Below, in pieces: positions 43,111 through 55,294 of a stretch of DNA of 64,000 bases. A program made the translations under genes and the position numbers. The stretch is from Vicia villosa (lineage: Eukaryota; Streptophyta; Magnoliopsida; Fabales; Fabaceae), in NCBI RefSeq assembly GCF_029867415.1, contig NC_081181.1:68548558-68612557 (forward strand), written 5' to 3'. How positions within the stretch are numbered: position 1 is the stretch's first letter; each line of letters begins with the position of its first letter. Below the pieces are notes generated by a model. That model saw nothing but the letters and a program-made list of their open reading frames with translations. It was not told the DNA's origin and searched no databases.

Positions 43111-45181
43111 AATAGCATACATTAAAGAACCTACTATGTTAACATATGATATGCTATTTATATATGCTCTTTTGAACTCATTAGTTGGACACTGAGTTAT
43201 ACTTAGCTTGAATTAAAGATTTTTTGGAGTCATCCCAGGATTTGAATTCGAAATACCAAACTTGTAGAGAATCTTCCGTAGGCATGTCTCTTGAGATAAG
43301 CATAATCTGATTTCTTTTTATCTCTCTGGATGTCAATCCAAAGGATTCTAGTGGCAATACCAAAATCCTTCATCTTGAACTTCTATCTGAGTTCATCTAT
43401 TACCCTTAATACTTCTTTGACACTGTTGTTAGTTATGATGATATCATCCACATAAAGCAACAAAATCACAAGTGAACTTCCAAGTCAAAATCTGAAGTAA
43501 ACAAAATGGTTGAACTGACTTCTAGTAAAACTTACGTCTTCAATGAACCTATCAAACCTCCTATTCCATTGCCTAGGAGATTGCTTCAGGTCATATAATG
43601 ACCTATTCAGTTTACACACATAACCCTCATTGCCCTTTTCTTCATACCTTCAGGTTGCTTCATGAGGAATGTTTCATCTAGATCACCATACAAGAAAGCA
43701 GTCTTCACTTCCACCTATTCCAGTTTTAGGTTGAACTTTTCCACAATAGCAAACAACATTTAGATGGACATGTATTTCACAATATGAGAGAACACATCAT
43801 TTAAGCCGAATCATTCTTTCTGAGTGAATCCCTTAGCGACCAATCTTTCATTGTATTTATTCGACATCACTCCTTCCATTCCTTCCTTTAACTTGAAGTT
43901 CCACTTACAACTGACTAATTTGGCCCTTGTGGGTCTCTTAATCACCTCCCAAGTGTTATTATCATTAAGAAAGTTCATCTCATCATCCATGTCTCTAAGC
44001 TATTCAGTCTTGTCTCGACTCCCCATAACTTCATCAAGAACCTCACTTCCAAAGAATAAGACATAAGTTATGAAATATGCACAACACAATCTCTAAGGTG
44101 GTTTGACGATTCTCATAGTTATGTCTTTTGGTTATGGGTTTTGCATTTCAGCATCAACATGCCCCACCTAAACAAGAAACTCCTCTTGTTCCAGCTCATC
44201 TTTAGAGATCTTCAAACTTCGATCAACATCACCAGTTTTCTTAAAAGCCATCCCAGCTTCATTAAAAACTACATCATAACTTGTGATACACCTCCCATAA
44301 CCTGGTTCTAGGCATCACAACATATAAACTTTTAATCTGTCATGATACCCCATGAACATTCATCTCAAAGTTTTAGGTTTGATCTTATCTCTCCTAATGT
44401 AAGAATAGGTAACACAACCAAGACTCATGTGCCATAAATTAGTCTTCGACACAAGTTTTGTGGATGTTACATCTGCATAAACACTTACAGCCTTAGCCTC
44501 AAGGATATACAAGCCTTGCCTCTTGATGCCTCTCAAGACTTCCTTCAACCCCTTAATTACCCTTAGGATACTTTGTTGTCCTTTGAAAACTTATCCTTTA
44601 TTGTCGAATTCACCAAGAGAAATCAAATTTCTCTTAAGATCGTGTACATACCTGATAGAAGTTAACAAATTTATTGACTCATTACGAAGTTTGAATCTAA
44701 CAATTCCAATTCCTGCAATTTTGTAGGCTTTGTTGTTTACTAACAACACTGATCCACCATCTTGATCACATAATTCCTTAAACATATCTTTGTTTGAAGT
44801 CATGTGCCAAGTGCAACTTGAATCCATAATCCATTCCTTGCTAAAATTCTCGCTAGAAACCACCAGTACATCAAATGATTCATAATCATCTTAAATAATG
44901 ACTGCATTGCCATTGACTTTGCCATCGGCATAACTCTCCAACTTGTCAGGACACACTTTTCTAGTATGACCTTCTTTCTTACAATGGTAACACCTAATAG
45001 CAGGAGTATCACCACCATAAGGCTTCTATGGACCTTTACCTTTATTCTTCTCAAACTTACTATCCTTCTTCAAAAAATTTCCTTTTGCGGACAATCCTTC
45101 ACCAACAGATGATGGTCTGTGCTTCTTTCTTTCAATAAAATCCTTCGAGTACATAGCTGATTGAACTTCTTCAAAGGTCAG
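43111..45181 (-). pseudogene. C2-2 pol remnant (protease, RT)
   Basis: Minus-strand order from right to left: CCHC-containing Gag end (about 45000-44940), protease region in the frame 44863-44591 with WIMDSSCTWHMTSNKDMF (the active-site Gly is Ser), the GAG-pre-integrase segment LWHMSLGCVTYS (44548-44360), then directly the C-terminal integrase tail (LKVYML, CLEPGYGRCIT) without the catalytic core, then RT pieces with many frame breaks to 43111. It aligns throughout with C2-3 (60200-62000). It is cut at 43110 by the Ogre LTR and at 45181 by a solo LTR. Confidence 0.8.
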
Positions 45182-46140
45182 TGTTTTACTCTAAAATTTT
45201 CCCTCATATATTTGCGAATGCCACTTTATTACAAATAAAAGTAGTGGCACATTTGGTAAGAGGTAAAGTTGGTAAGTAAAAGGTCCCGAGTTCAAATCCT
45301 ACCTTCCACAATTTTGTATTTGTATTTTTTTTCAGTTTCAGTGCATTTTTGCATTATCACAAAAAAATAATAATAAGTAATAATAGATTTTTTTCTTATT
45401 TTTATTTACAAGTATTTAATATATTATATTTTAAATTGGTTCCATTTTTATTCAAGAAAAATAACCCAAAGCTCCTTACAAGGTCCAAGCCCACTTTTAT
45501 TTTAACCTAATACTCTCTATATATATTGAGTGTTCTTCATGCAAAAGGAAAAAAAATCCTAGTGCTGTAAGCCATCTCCAAAAAGCTCTCAAAATTCCTT
45601 AGACTCCAACCATGATTTGCATCGGTTTTGGTAGATACCTTTGATCTCAAACTTTTCATTCATGTAATATAAGTCAATACTATACATGCTTACATATTCA
45701 TGATGATATGGAGAATTGTATTGATGCATTACTCATAAGTTCCAGTGCATGAACATAGGTTCACCATTGATAGAGCATAGAACTTCTGCCTCTTCGAAAC
45801 CTTATTTGCAAGCCGTTTTGACCAAAATGAATGTTACTGTTGAATTCGTAACACTCTTTTTATGTGATATGGTTTGTTTTGTTTTTCTTGTTATCCGATC
45901 TTTTTGCAGTTGTAGGAACGTATAACAATGGCAGACATGGCGAACGTCCCTTAGCACTGGGACGAGGGACACAAAACGAACCTGTGGCAGGGCGCCTTAA
46001 TGCTGGGGTGGGTACTCCTTATACACATATTGTGGCGGAGGCCACATGCTCTCAGGGTGGGCGCCCCATAATGCATGGGGTGGGCGTCCCACCTTCAGTT
46101 CCTTTTTTTTATTTCATTTTCTTTTTTCTTTTATTATCAC

Positions 46141-46205
<65 letters not shown>

Positions 46206-47711
46206 TTTTATTTAATATTTTTTGCTGGTACCCCAATTGTCTTTAGCCAAAAGGGAATGGGTTCAGATCCCATCTCCCACAGTTATTTTGTTGACTCTTA
46301 TTTTTCACTCCATTTTTAAGTAACCATTAACCTTTTATTTATTTATTTATCATGAAATTTCTAACATTTTTGGCCAAAGCCTTTTTAAGCCAAATCAGGG
46401 TTATTCCTAATTTTTTGCCATAATTTAATTTTCTAATTATTTAAGTTTAAGTTAAATAATTAAGGTTAACAATAAGCCTTATTTTCATTAACTCGACCTA
46501 ATAATCAATTTGACTAACCCGTAAAACTTTTTTTCTTTCTAAAACCCTAATTGTTTCCTGATTTTTATGCTTATTATTCATTTTATATTTATGCTTGTTA
46601 TTCATTTTATTTTTGAGAAATTGTATATATTAATCAAAGCCTTGTAAATAGCGTAGCTTTAATTCCTCGCATTTTTTCTAAATATTGAAACTGCTCACAG
46701 GATGTAATAACTTAGGGCTTTTACTTTCCGCACTTTGTTTTTTCTGCAAGGGTTTTCTAATTATGCATCTGTCTCAAAGCCTTGTAATAGTAATTAGGAT
46801 TTACATTTCGCACTTTACTTTCTGCACTCTTTATTATTGTATTAACTGCTAGATATATGACTAATAGGATTGTATGGCAAGAATAAAATCAAACATTAGA
46901 TAACCATAACTCAAAATATCTGAAAACAACACACCTTGCACACTTGCACCCCTAGGGTAACCTCTCTTAGTTGCCTTTCGAATAACATGGTCATGTCCCT
47001 CGAACGTAGGGAGATCTTAGAAAAAGTTGCCTATGAACAAATCATCATAGTCTCTTAGATGAAAAGATCATAGTCCCTCGACAACCCTTCGAGTTGCCTA
47101 CAAACAGATGATCTTGTTCCTCGATGACCATACAAAAAAATGATGATAGTCCCCTCGAATTTCTAAGATATCCTTACATGTTGCCTTCTATAACCATTCA
47201 ATGACCCTTCATTGTCTCTCCATGTCCAATAGATAGGACTGCCAACCCATTAATGGTATAAATAATACTATCTATCAAGGAAAATGATAAGCACAAAGAA
47301 AGACCTTACAAATTAGGGGTAAGTAAATTTTAAATGCTTGCTCATAACTTAAAATTCAAATTACTTTTCACACCTCACACTCACAAAAATATTTTCAAAA
47401 TAAGCACTTTGTATACATTCATACGAGAATCATTATAAAGTTAAACATTTTCTAAACACACCACTTTTCAAACAAAAGAAAATTAAAGTGAGCTAAGCAT
47501 TTAAGAGCCCATGGATAACCATGGATATAAAGGGTGCTAACACCTCCCCTCTGTATAACTTACCCACCGAACTCAAAATCTTTTGAAGGTATTTCTTGTT
47601 CTTTTATGCCTTTTCTAAATTGGATAAAATAAAAGTCGGTGGCAACTCTTGTTAACCGCAACATGCTTTGCGAAAAACAAAACAAAAAGTCAGTTCTCCC
47701 ACCGTATTACA
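45182..47711 (+). mobile_element. Ogre-like solo LTR, 2.53 kb
   Basis: TGTTTTACTCTAAAATTTTC at the left and CCGTATTACA at the right, flanked by GTCAG (45177-45181 and 47712-47716) inside C2-2 gag. The start resembles the Ogre LTR start, and the region 47485-47660 (AAGTGAGCTAAGCA, GAGCCCATGGATAACC, GGGTGCTAACACC, AAAAGTCGGTGGCAACTC) matches the Ogre LTR near 38550-38705 on the opposite strand. No interior or second LTR is present, which is the result expected from LTR-LTR recombination. It contains a local GC-rich patch (45950-46090) with GGGCG/GCGCC words. Confidence 0.85.
46141..46203. repeat. (TTA)21 microsatellite
   Basis: About 63 bases of uninterrupted TTA inside the solo LTR. Confidence 0.97.
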
Positions 47712-48103
47712 GTCAGTGACTCTCTTCCATATAAGAGGGTTTCTTTGAAGTAAGCATGAGATCTTGGTAAAGCACACAACAACAGCAACACTTGATCTTT
47801 ATTACTGATGGTAACATCAATATTCTCCAAATCAAGAATTAAATTATTGAACATATCTAGTTATTCAGTCAAAAATTTGTCTTCACTCATCTTGAATACA
47901 TAGCTTGCTTCATGTAGAGGCGGCTGACCAACAATTTCGTCAAGTACAAACCTTCAAGATTCGTCCACACATTAGTTACAATTTTCTCCTTCGGAACCCA
48001 TCGGATAACCTTATCATCAAAGCTCAGTATAATGGCGTTGTGGGCTTTCTCTATCATCATCATCTTCTCGTTTGTCGTTAAGGAAGCATCCATCTTTTCC
48101 GAT
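47712..48103 (-). pseudogene. C2-2 gag remnant (middle part)
   Basis: The minus-strand frame 48093-47887 reads MIEKAHNAIILSFDDKVIRW and then LEGLYLTKLLVSRLYMKQAM, aligning with residues 60-115 of C2-3 Gag. Further left, CTCTTCCATATAAGAGGGTTTC matches the FKETLLY region. The first Gag part lies beyond C1-2 at 58418-58526. Flanked by the solo LTR duplication at one end and the C1-2 duplication CCGAT at the other. Confidence 0.85.
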
Positions 48104-49314
48104 TGAAGGATAGAAAAACACTTAGAAAGGGGGGGGTTTGAATAAGTGTATCTTTAAAACTTGTAAGATAAAAACTATTTGCACAAAGAATTTTATCCTG
48201 GTTCGTTGTTAACTAAACTACTCCAGTCCACCCCCTTTTACCTCACTTGAGGATTTAATCCACTAATCACACTTGATTACAATGGTTTTCCACTTAGAAA
48301 CACTCTAAGTCTTCTAGAGTATCCTGATCACAACCTGATCACTCTAGGAACAAACTGCTTAGACAACTTCTAAGACTTGCTAGAGTATACTGATCAACAA
48401 CCTGATCACTCTAGAAACAAACTTCTTAGACAACTTCTAAGACTTGCTAGAGTATACCGATCAACAACCTGATCACTCTAGAACTTACAACTTAATGTAA
48501 ACAAATTCTAAGAGTATTACAATGCTTCTTAAAAGCTATAATCACAACTGTGATATTTCTCTTAAAGTTTAAGCTTAATCTCACTAATATATTACAACAG
48601 CAATGTAGTGAGCTTGATGATGAAGTTTGAGAGCTTTTGATTTGAACAACGTTTCTGTAAGTTTGTACAAAGATTCGTCACTGCGTCGGAATTGGTAACC
48701 TTGCTTCTCATCATAACTTCATATATATAGGCACTTGAGAAGATGACCGTTGGGAGCATTTAATGCTTTGCATAATCCGTACAACATTGCATTTAATGTT
48801 TCACTCTTTTGTCAACTACCTCGAGCCTTGTTTCCGCTGTGTCTACTGACGTTGCCTTTAATAGCTTCTAACGTTCCTTTTGTCAGTCAGCGTAGCCTGC
48901 CATCTAGTACTTGCTTCTGATCTGATGTTTGTGTAAACAACGTTTGAATATCATCATAGTCAAACATCTTGGTGCAGAGCATCTTCTTGTCTTCTGACCT
49001 TGAAGTGCTTTTGAGCGTGATACCATGAGAACTTCAGTGCTTCTGCTTCTGAACTCAAGTTCTTCTGATGCTTCCATAGACCCATGTTCTTATTCTGCTT
49101 GACCATCTTCTGATGTCTTGCCAGACCACGTTCAGATGTTGCATGCTGAACCTTCTGAGTCAGTGCTTCTTGCGCTGATTTTGTGCATACTCTTTGTATA
49201 ATTCCTGAAACGGAAATTGCATAGTATTAGAGTACCACATTATCTCATACAAAATTCATATCCTTGTTATCATCAAAACTAAGAATATTGATCAGAACAA
49301 ATCTTGTTCTAACA
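48104..49314 (-). repeat. 3' LTR of C1-2
   Basis: 1211 bp. It holds three tandem units of about 68 bp built on TCTAAGACTTGCTAGAGTAT and CAACCTGATCACTCTAG (48305-48485), corresponding to the three-unit array of C1-1 LTRs. TATA candidate on the minus strand near 48719-48730. Confidence 0.95.
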
Positions 49315-49330
49315 ATCTCGCCCTTTTTTA
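49315..49330 (-). other. Polypurine tract of C1-2
   Basis: On the minus strand TAAAAAAGGGCGAGAT, next to the LTR; one G is replaced by C compared with C1-1. Three GGGGGAGA-type repeats (49440-49497) and another A6G5-like tract (about 50209-50225) lie upstream, as in C1-1. Confidence 0.8.
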
Positions 49331-50406
49331 TGATGACAAAAACATACATAAATGATATGAATTTGCGATCAGAAAGGACAGATGGCTAAGGACAATTACA
49401 CAGCTATAGCATAAGCATATAGACAATGTGTGAATATGTCTCCCCCTGAGATTAACAATCTCCCCCTGAGATAAACAATCTCCCCCTGAAATAAGTACTA
49501 GAAGAATTTTATAAATAAAACACTTCCCTGAGTATTTCAGTAGAGACGTTCACATATTCTTAGATCTTAAGAACATTCACAGCATCTGATTCTTGCTTCC
49601 ATAAGACAGCTTCAGAACTTGAATTTCCTAGATCTTCAGAATATTCATAGCTTTTGATTCTTGCTTCCATTGGACAGCTTCAGAGCTTGAATTTCTTCTT
49701 GAATCATTGCATGCTAGATTGTATCAGAACATTGTTGAATGTACCAGAGCATCATCAGAGCATCTCTACATCCTAAAATGTTACAGAACAAACTAAACGA
49801 CAACAGTCAGCATGAATGAATCAGATCATATAATGTGTTTCAGAAATTTATACTATGTATCAGAACACACACAAAATGTTTCAGAGCATATTTTGTAACT
49901 AAAAACATGCATCAGAACATATAAAGAATAAGAATGAAAAGACTATTCTATCATCAGAATATCAGAACATTCTTCCTTCTTGCTTCAGGTCTTGAAGCTT
50001 TGTAGCACTCAGCTTGCTTCAATTTCCAAGAGCTTGATTCTTTATAGAATTGCTTTTCCTCATCTCTTTGCTTCTCATGTTGAGCTTTAAAGAGGATCTT
50101 CAATTCCTGCAAGACAACACTCAAAAAACATAGAACTTTGCAATTTCTGTTAGAAATGTGGAGCCTTTCTCCCAGTAACTGATAATATAAATCATATCAT
50201 TTATCACATTTTCTCCCCCTTTTTGTCATAACATCAAAAACATAAAAGATTCAAATGAAAAACAAGACAAACACATAGAAGAAAAGGATAATTGTCATTA
50301 AGCTCAAAGAAACAGAAGTACAGAAGTACAAGAGGAAGACAAAAGAAGATGCAAAAACAGATGCAGCAAAGCACAAGAGAAAAAACAACTAAGACTCAAT
50401 CTAAGA

Positions 50407-51674
50407 TTACCCTAGCTTTGACATGATCTTGGCCAGCATATCATGAATCCCACTGTTGCTCTCATTCCGCCTTTCCATGAAAGCACGAAACTCAGCGTCG
50501 ATTGATCTCTGGTCATCCTGGTTCTTCTGAATATCTTCTAGAGTCCTTGCAAGACGGGAAGGTTCATCAGAAGAAGCTTCACAACTTCTATCCACAGGAA
50601 TGGCATTGTGATCCGCAGCTTCCATAGTTAGATCATTTGCAGGATTTTCCTCAACAGGAATAGTTGCAGCAACATGATCATCAGCATCTGCTTCTTGCAT
50701 AGAAGCATCTCCATACTCTGCAGCAGGAACCTCAGAATCTCCATTCTCAAGAGCTTGAAGAATGGCAGCAAGATTCCTAGGAGCAGAAGGTCCTTCAACT
50801 TCTGGTGGGTCAACAACTTCTGGAATGACCAAGCTTGGGTCTTCCACGGAAGGATTTTCCCTCAGAAATTCAAAGAGAGTCCTGAAGTATCCCAGCAGAA
50901 CAGGATATTGAGGTTTCCAGACCACAATTTCCCTGCAAGGGTTAGCTTCCATTGCAGCAGCAATTCTTGCTTCCTCTAGTTCATCCACAAAACTTTTCTC
51001 CTCAGCAGCAACACTGTTTCTGAGGGGATGATAGTAGATACCATTGACACCCTCCAGAAGATAACCAGCATAACCAGGGGCAGCAGCCACTACTCTCTTC
51101 TGTACTCCCATTGCTCCTACTTGAAAATCTTGGCGAAAGCTTCTCCAGAGGTTTCTCGTAGAAACATCATCAAGACCACTGAAGAAAGCATCCTTCAGAA
51201 GATCCAGTCTGCTAATCACCTCATGTCTGAACAGCTCCAAGTAGATATGGGGTTCAGGTTTAGGTGGGTTGAAGGTGAAAGAGACGATGGGATATCTGTG
51301 GGATTGTTAGATGAGGATGGGATATCAGAGGGTGTGGGAATGATGGTAGTTATGGGGGTAGGTTTAAGAATTTGTGGTGATGATGGTGGTTGCAGATTGT
51401 TTTGTGGAGGTGATATGGGGGTGGAAGTTTGTATAGAGGGAGGTGATTGAGGGACATTTTGAGTGGTGGGAGATTTGTGAGATTCAGGAGGTTGGTACAC
51501 TTGCCTGAAGAAATTTCCAGTCCTTATGGCTTCAAAAGGATTCACCTTGAGAGGGTCATAGGTGACCTTCGTCTTCTTAGCTTCCTTTGCAGCTTCTTTT
51601 GCTGACTTTCTCTTCAGATTCTTTTCTGTTGCTTGATTTGAAGAACTAGATGAAGGATTCATGGTGAAATGCAA
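50407..51674 (-). pseudogene. Additional 3' ORF of C1-2 (SIRE env-like position), frameshifted
   Basis: Minus-strand frame A runs 51674-51216; its ATG is at 51662 (MNPSSSSSNQATEKNLKRKS), followed by Lys/Ala-rich and Pro/Ser/Thr-rich low-complexity sequence. Frame B runs 51240-50407 (277 codons) with ELFRHEVISRLDLLKDAF, GYAGYLLEGVNGIYYHPL, an acidic Glu/Ala-rich region and a charged coiled-coil-like C-terminus ending MLAKIMSKLG. The two overlap by 25 bases in different frames, so a single frameshift separates them. SIRE-lineage elements carry an ORF here that has been called env-like. I see no signal peptide or membrane segment, so an envelope role is not supported. Its function is unknown. 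The gene is absent from the young copy C1-1. Confidence 0.7.
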
Positions 51675-52159
51675 GTTTGACGATGAAAAGCTAGGGTTTA
51701 TGCAATGAATGTAGAGAATGAGAGAGAGAGAGAGAGTGAAAAAGATGAAATGAAGATGAAGCGGGTTATTTAAACGGTTTGAAAAAGAAATTAAAATTAA
51801 AGAAAAAAGAAAACTGTTTTAAATGAAATGATTACAAGAAAAAAGACATCAATATGCATTTAATGAGAAATGACGTTAGGAGAGATAATGTGACAAAGTG
51901 AAATGATTTGCACAGTTACCTAGGGCGGCGTCTCCTCAACTGCACGCATGCTTGTCCAAAAATAGTGAACACGTGTTCATTTTCTAGAAAGATTAGTGAC
52001 AGCTGTTTTGCTTTTAAAAGAGCTTCTGAATCAACTTAGATAATGAAACGTTAGTAATAACAGAATCAGAATTTCTAATTGATTAGTATCAGAACTTCTT
52101 ATGGCTACCTAGTCCTAACACATTTCAGAAGATATTCATACAGAGATCTTCTCATCTTC
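51675..52159 (-). other. Spacer between pol and extra ORF of C1-2
   Basis: About 480 bp, non-coding, with a short (GA)n run at 51720-51737. It aligns with 34616-35090 of C1-1, including TCAGAAGTTCT-type words, GTCACTA-type text and GGAGACGCCGCCC versus GGGACGCCGACC. Confidence 0.7.
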
Positions 52160-55100
52160 TCATTCTGGGCACAAGTCCATACTGATATTTTTCAGAATGA
52201 ACTTAAACCTATCTTCAGCAAGGGGTTTTGTAAAGATATCAGCCCATTGATGGTCTGTATCTACGAAGTTCAAAGAGAGAACACCCTTCTGAACATAGTC
52301 CCTTATAAAATGATGTTTAATCTCAATATGTTTAGCTTTGGAATGTAAGATAGGATTCTTAGATAAACATATAGCAGAAGTATTATCACAGAAAATAGGA
52401 ATGTTACTCTCATAAATCTGATAATCTTCTAGCTGACTCTTCATCTAGAGCATTTGTGTGCTACATCCAGCAGCAGCAACATATTCTGCTTCTGTTGTTG
52501 AAAGAGCTATAGTAGCTTGCTTCTTGCTGTACCAGGAGATCAGATGACTTCCAAGAAATTGACAACTTCCAGAAGTACTCTTCCTTTCAATTCTGTCTCC
52601 AGCATAGTCAGCATCACAGAATCCTACTAAGTTGTATTCTTTAGATCTTCAGTAGACTAAGCCAACGTTAGTAGTACCTTTCAGATATCTTAGAATTATC
52701 TTAACAGTAGTTAAGTGAGATTCTCTAGGATCTGATTGGAATCTAGCACACAAACAAACACTGAATAGAATGTCAGGTTTAGAAGCAGTTAAGTATAGAA
52801 GAGATCCAATCATACCTCTGTACAACTTTTGATATACCTTCTTACTTACCTCATCCTTACCTAGGACACATGTTGGATGCATAGGAGTTTTGGCTTCTTT
52901 GCTTTCAGAAAGATTAAACTTCTTCAGAAGTTCTTTCACATACTTCGTTTGATGAATATAGGTTCCATCAGAAGTTTGGTTGATTTGAATCCCAAGGAAA
53001 TACTTGAGTTCTCCCATCATACTCATTTCAAATTCAGCCTGCATAGACTTAGCAAACTCCTTTCCAAGTGAAGCATTAGATGTTCCAAAGATAATATCAT
53101 CAACATAAATTTGACAAATTAAAATGTCCTTCTTAGATGTTTTACAGAAGAGAGTTGTGTCCACTTGTCCTCTAGTGAAACCATTGTCCAGAAGGAAAGA
53201 ACTTAATCTTTCATACCAAGCTCTGGGAGCTTGCTTCAATCCATACAATGATTTCTTAAGTTTGAAAACATGTTCCGGAGACTTAGAGTCTTCAAAACCA
53301 GGAGGTTGGTGGACATAGACTTCCTCATCTATATAACCATTTAAGAAGGCACTCTTAACATCCATCTGATACAGAGTGATGTTATGTTGAGTGGCAAAAG
53401 AGATTAATAAGCAATAGATTCTAACCTGGCCACTGGTGCAAAGGTTTCTGTATAGTCAATCCCTTCTTGCTGACTATATCCCTGAGCCACCAGTCTGGCT
53501 TTGTTTCTTACCACTTCTCCCTTTTCACTAAGCTTGTTTCTGAACACCCACTTAGTACCAATGATGTTGAATCCTTTTGGTCTAGGAACCAAATCCCATA
53601 CGTCATTCCTTGTAAACTGATTCAGTTCTTCTTGCATGGCAATTATCCAGTCTGAATCCTCTAGAGCTTGATCAACAAAAGTTGGCTCGATCAAGGAAAC
53701 AAGACCTATTTGACCGTCTGCATTGTTCTTAAGGAATGCTCTTGTTCTGATGGGATCGTCTTTCTTTCCAAGGATCACATCTTGTGAGTGAGCTGATGAA
53801 AGTCTAGATGATCTTTTGACTGTTGGCTCTTCAGAAATCCTAAGATTCTATAAAGATGCAGCAACTTGATCTTCTGATCCATTGCTTCTGAGACTTTCAG
53901 CTTCTGGAGCTTTGCTTCTTGGTTCTACAGCTTCTGATATGTCAATATCTATATCTGCAAAATTCTCAAACTGCTTTGGTTTTTCAAGACCAAGCTTATC
54001 ATCAAACCTGATATTGATTGATTCTTCTACAACCAATGTTTCAGTATTGTATACTCTGTAGCCTTTAGAGAATTCAGAATATCCAAGAAGAAAACATTTT
54101 TGTGCCTTAGAATCAAACTTACCAAGATGATCTTTAGTATTTAGAATAAAACACACACATCCAAAAGGATGAAAATATGAAATGTTGGGTTTACTGTTCT
54201 TCCAAAATTCATAAGGAGTCTTATTTAGAATAGGTCTTATAGAGATTCTATTCTGAATATAACATGCAGTGTTTATTGCTTCTGCCCAGAAGTGCTTAGC
54301 CATATTTGTCTCATTGATCATGGTTCTGGCCATTTCTTGCAGAGTCCTATTCTTTTGCTCTACAACTCCATTTTGCTGTGGAGTTCTAGGGCAAGAGAAA
54401 TCATGGGCAATACCATTTTCTTTGAAGAACTCCTCAAAGAATATGTTCTCAAATTCGCCACCATGATCACTTCTGAACTTTATGATTTTACACTCCTTCT
54501 CATATTGGATCTGAGTGCAGAATTCAAAGAACACTGAATGAGACTCATCCTTATGTTTTAAGAACTTTACCCATGTCAGCGGCTATAATCATCTACGATG
54601 ACTAATCCATATTTCTTCCCTCTGATAGATGCTATTTTGACTGGTCCAAACAGATCAATATGCAGAAGTTCTAACGGCCTTGAGGAAGAGACAACATTCT
54701 TAGATTTGAATGCAGGTTTGGAGAACTTGCCCTTCTGACATGCTTCACAAAGAGCATCTGATTTATATTTAAGATTTGGGAGACCTCTGACCAGATTTAG
54801 TTTGTTAAAATCTGAGAAATCTTTCTCAAAGTAGCATGTCCTAATCTTCTGTGCCAGACCCATTGCTCTTCAGAAACAGACATAAGGCAAGTCACCTTCT
54901 GCTTCTCAAGATCTGAAAGATCAATCTTATAGATGTTGTTCTTTCTCTTGCCTGTAAATAGGATTGAGCCATCCTTCTGACTTACAGCCTTGCAAGACTT
55001 TTGATTGAAGATTATATCATAACCATTGTCACTTAATTGACTTATGGATAATAAGTTATGCGTTAATCCTTCTACAAGAAGTACATTAGTTATGGAAGGA

Positions 55101-55294
55101 GAGTTACCAAAACTTATGGTTCCAGAGCCAATGATTTTGCCCTTCTGATCTCCTCCAAACTTGACTTCTCCACCTGGTTTAAGCACCAGGTCTTGGAATG
55201 TAAACCTTCTTCCCGTCATGTGTCGCGAGCACCTAGAGTCCAGGTACCATGACATTTTGTGCTTTGTCCTCTTTGCAGCTAAGGATATCTGCAA
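52160..55294 (-). pseudogene. Pol of C1-2, broken
   Basis: Homologous to C1-1 pol throughout but split into frames 55294-54797, 54863-54576, 54534-53848, 53778-53404, 53365-52649 and 52444-52160. Protease has YLDSRCSRHMTG, so the active-site Gly is Arg. Integrase keeps HIDLFGPV and RSDHGGEF, with NGVVEQKNRTL. RT keeps MDVKSAFLNG and YVDDIIFG. Breaks include a frameshift in the HHCC finger, a frameshift after RLESI, a stop before SKEYNLVGFCDADYAGD and a Trp-to-stop before MKSQLEDYQ. It begins in the +1 frame relative to gag, exactly as in C1-1. Confidence 0.92.

Noticed and set aside
45864..46319. 151-codon plus-strand frame in the solo LTR
   Set aside because: Half of it is a poly-Ile run from (TTA)n; the rest matches LTR sequence without a known protein motif.
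51028..51450. 140-codon plus-strand frame opposite the extra ORF
   Set aside because: Antisense shadow of the low-complexity Pro/Ser-rich region of the extra ORF.
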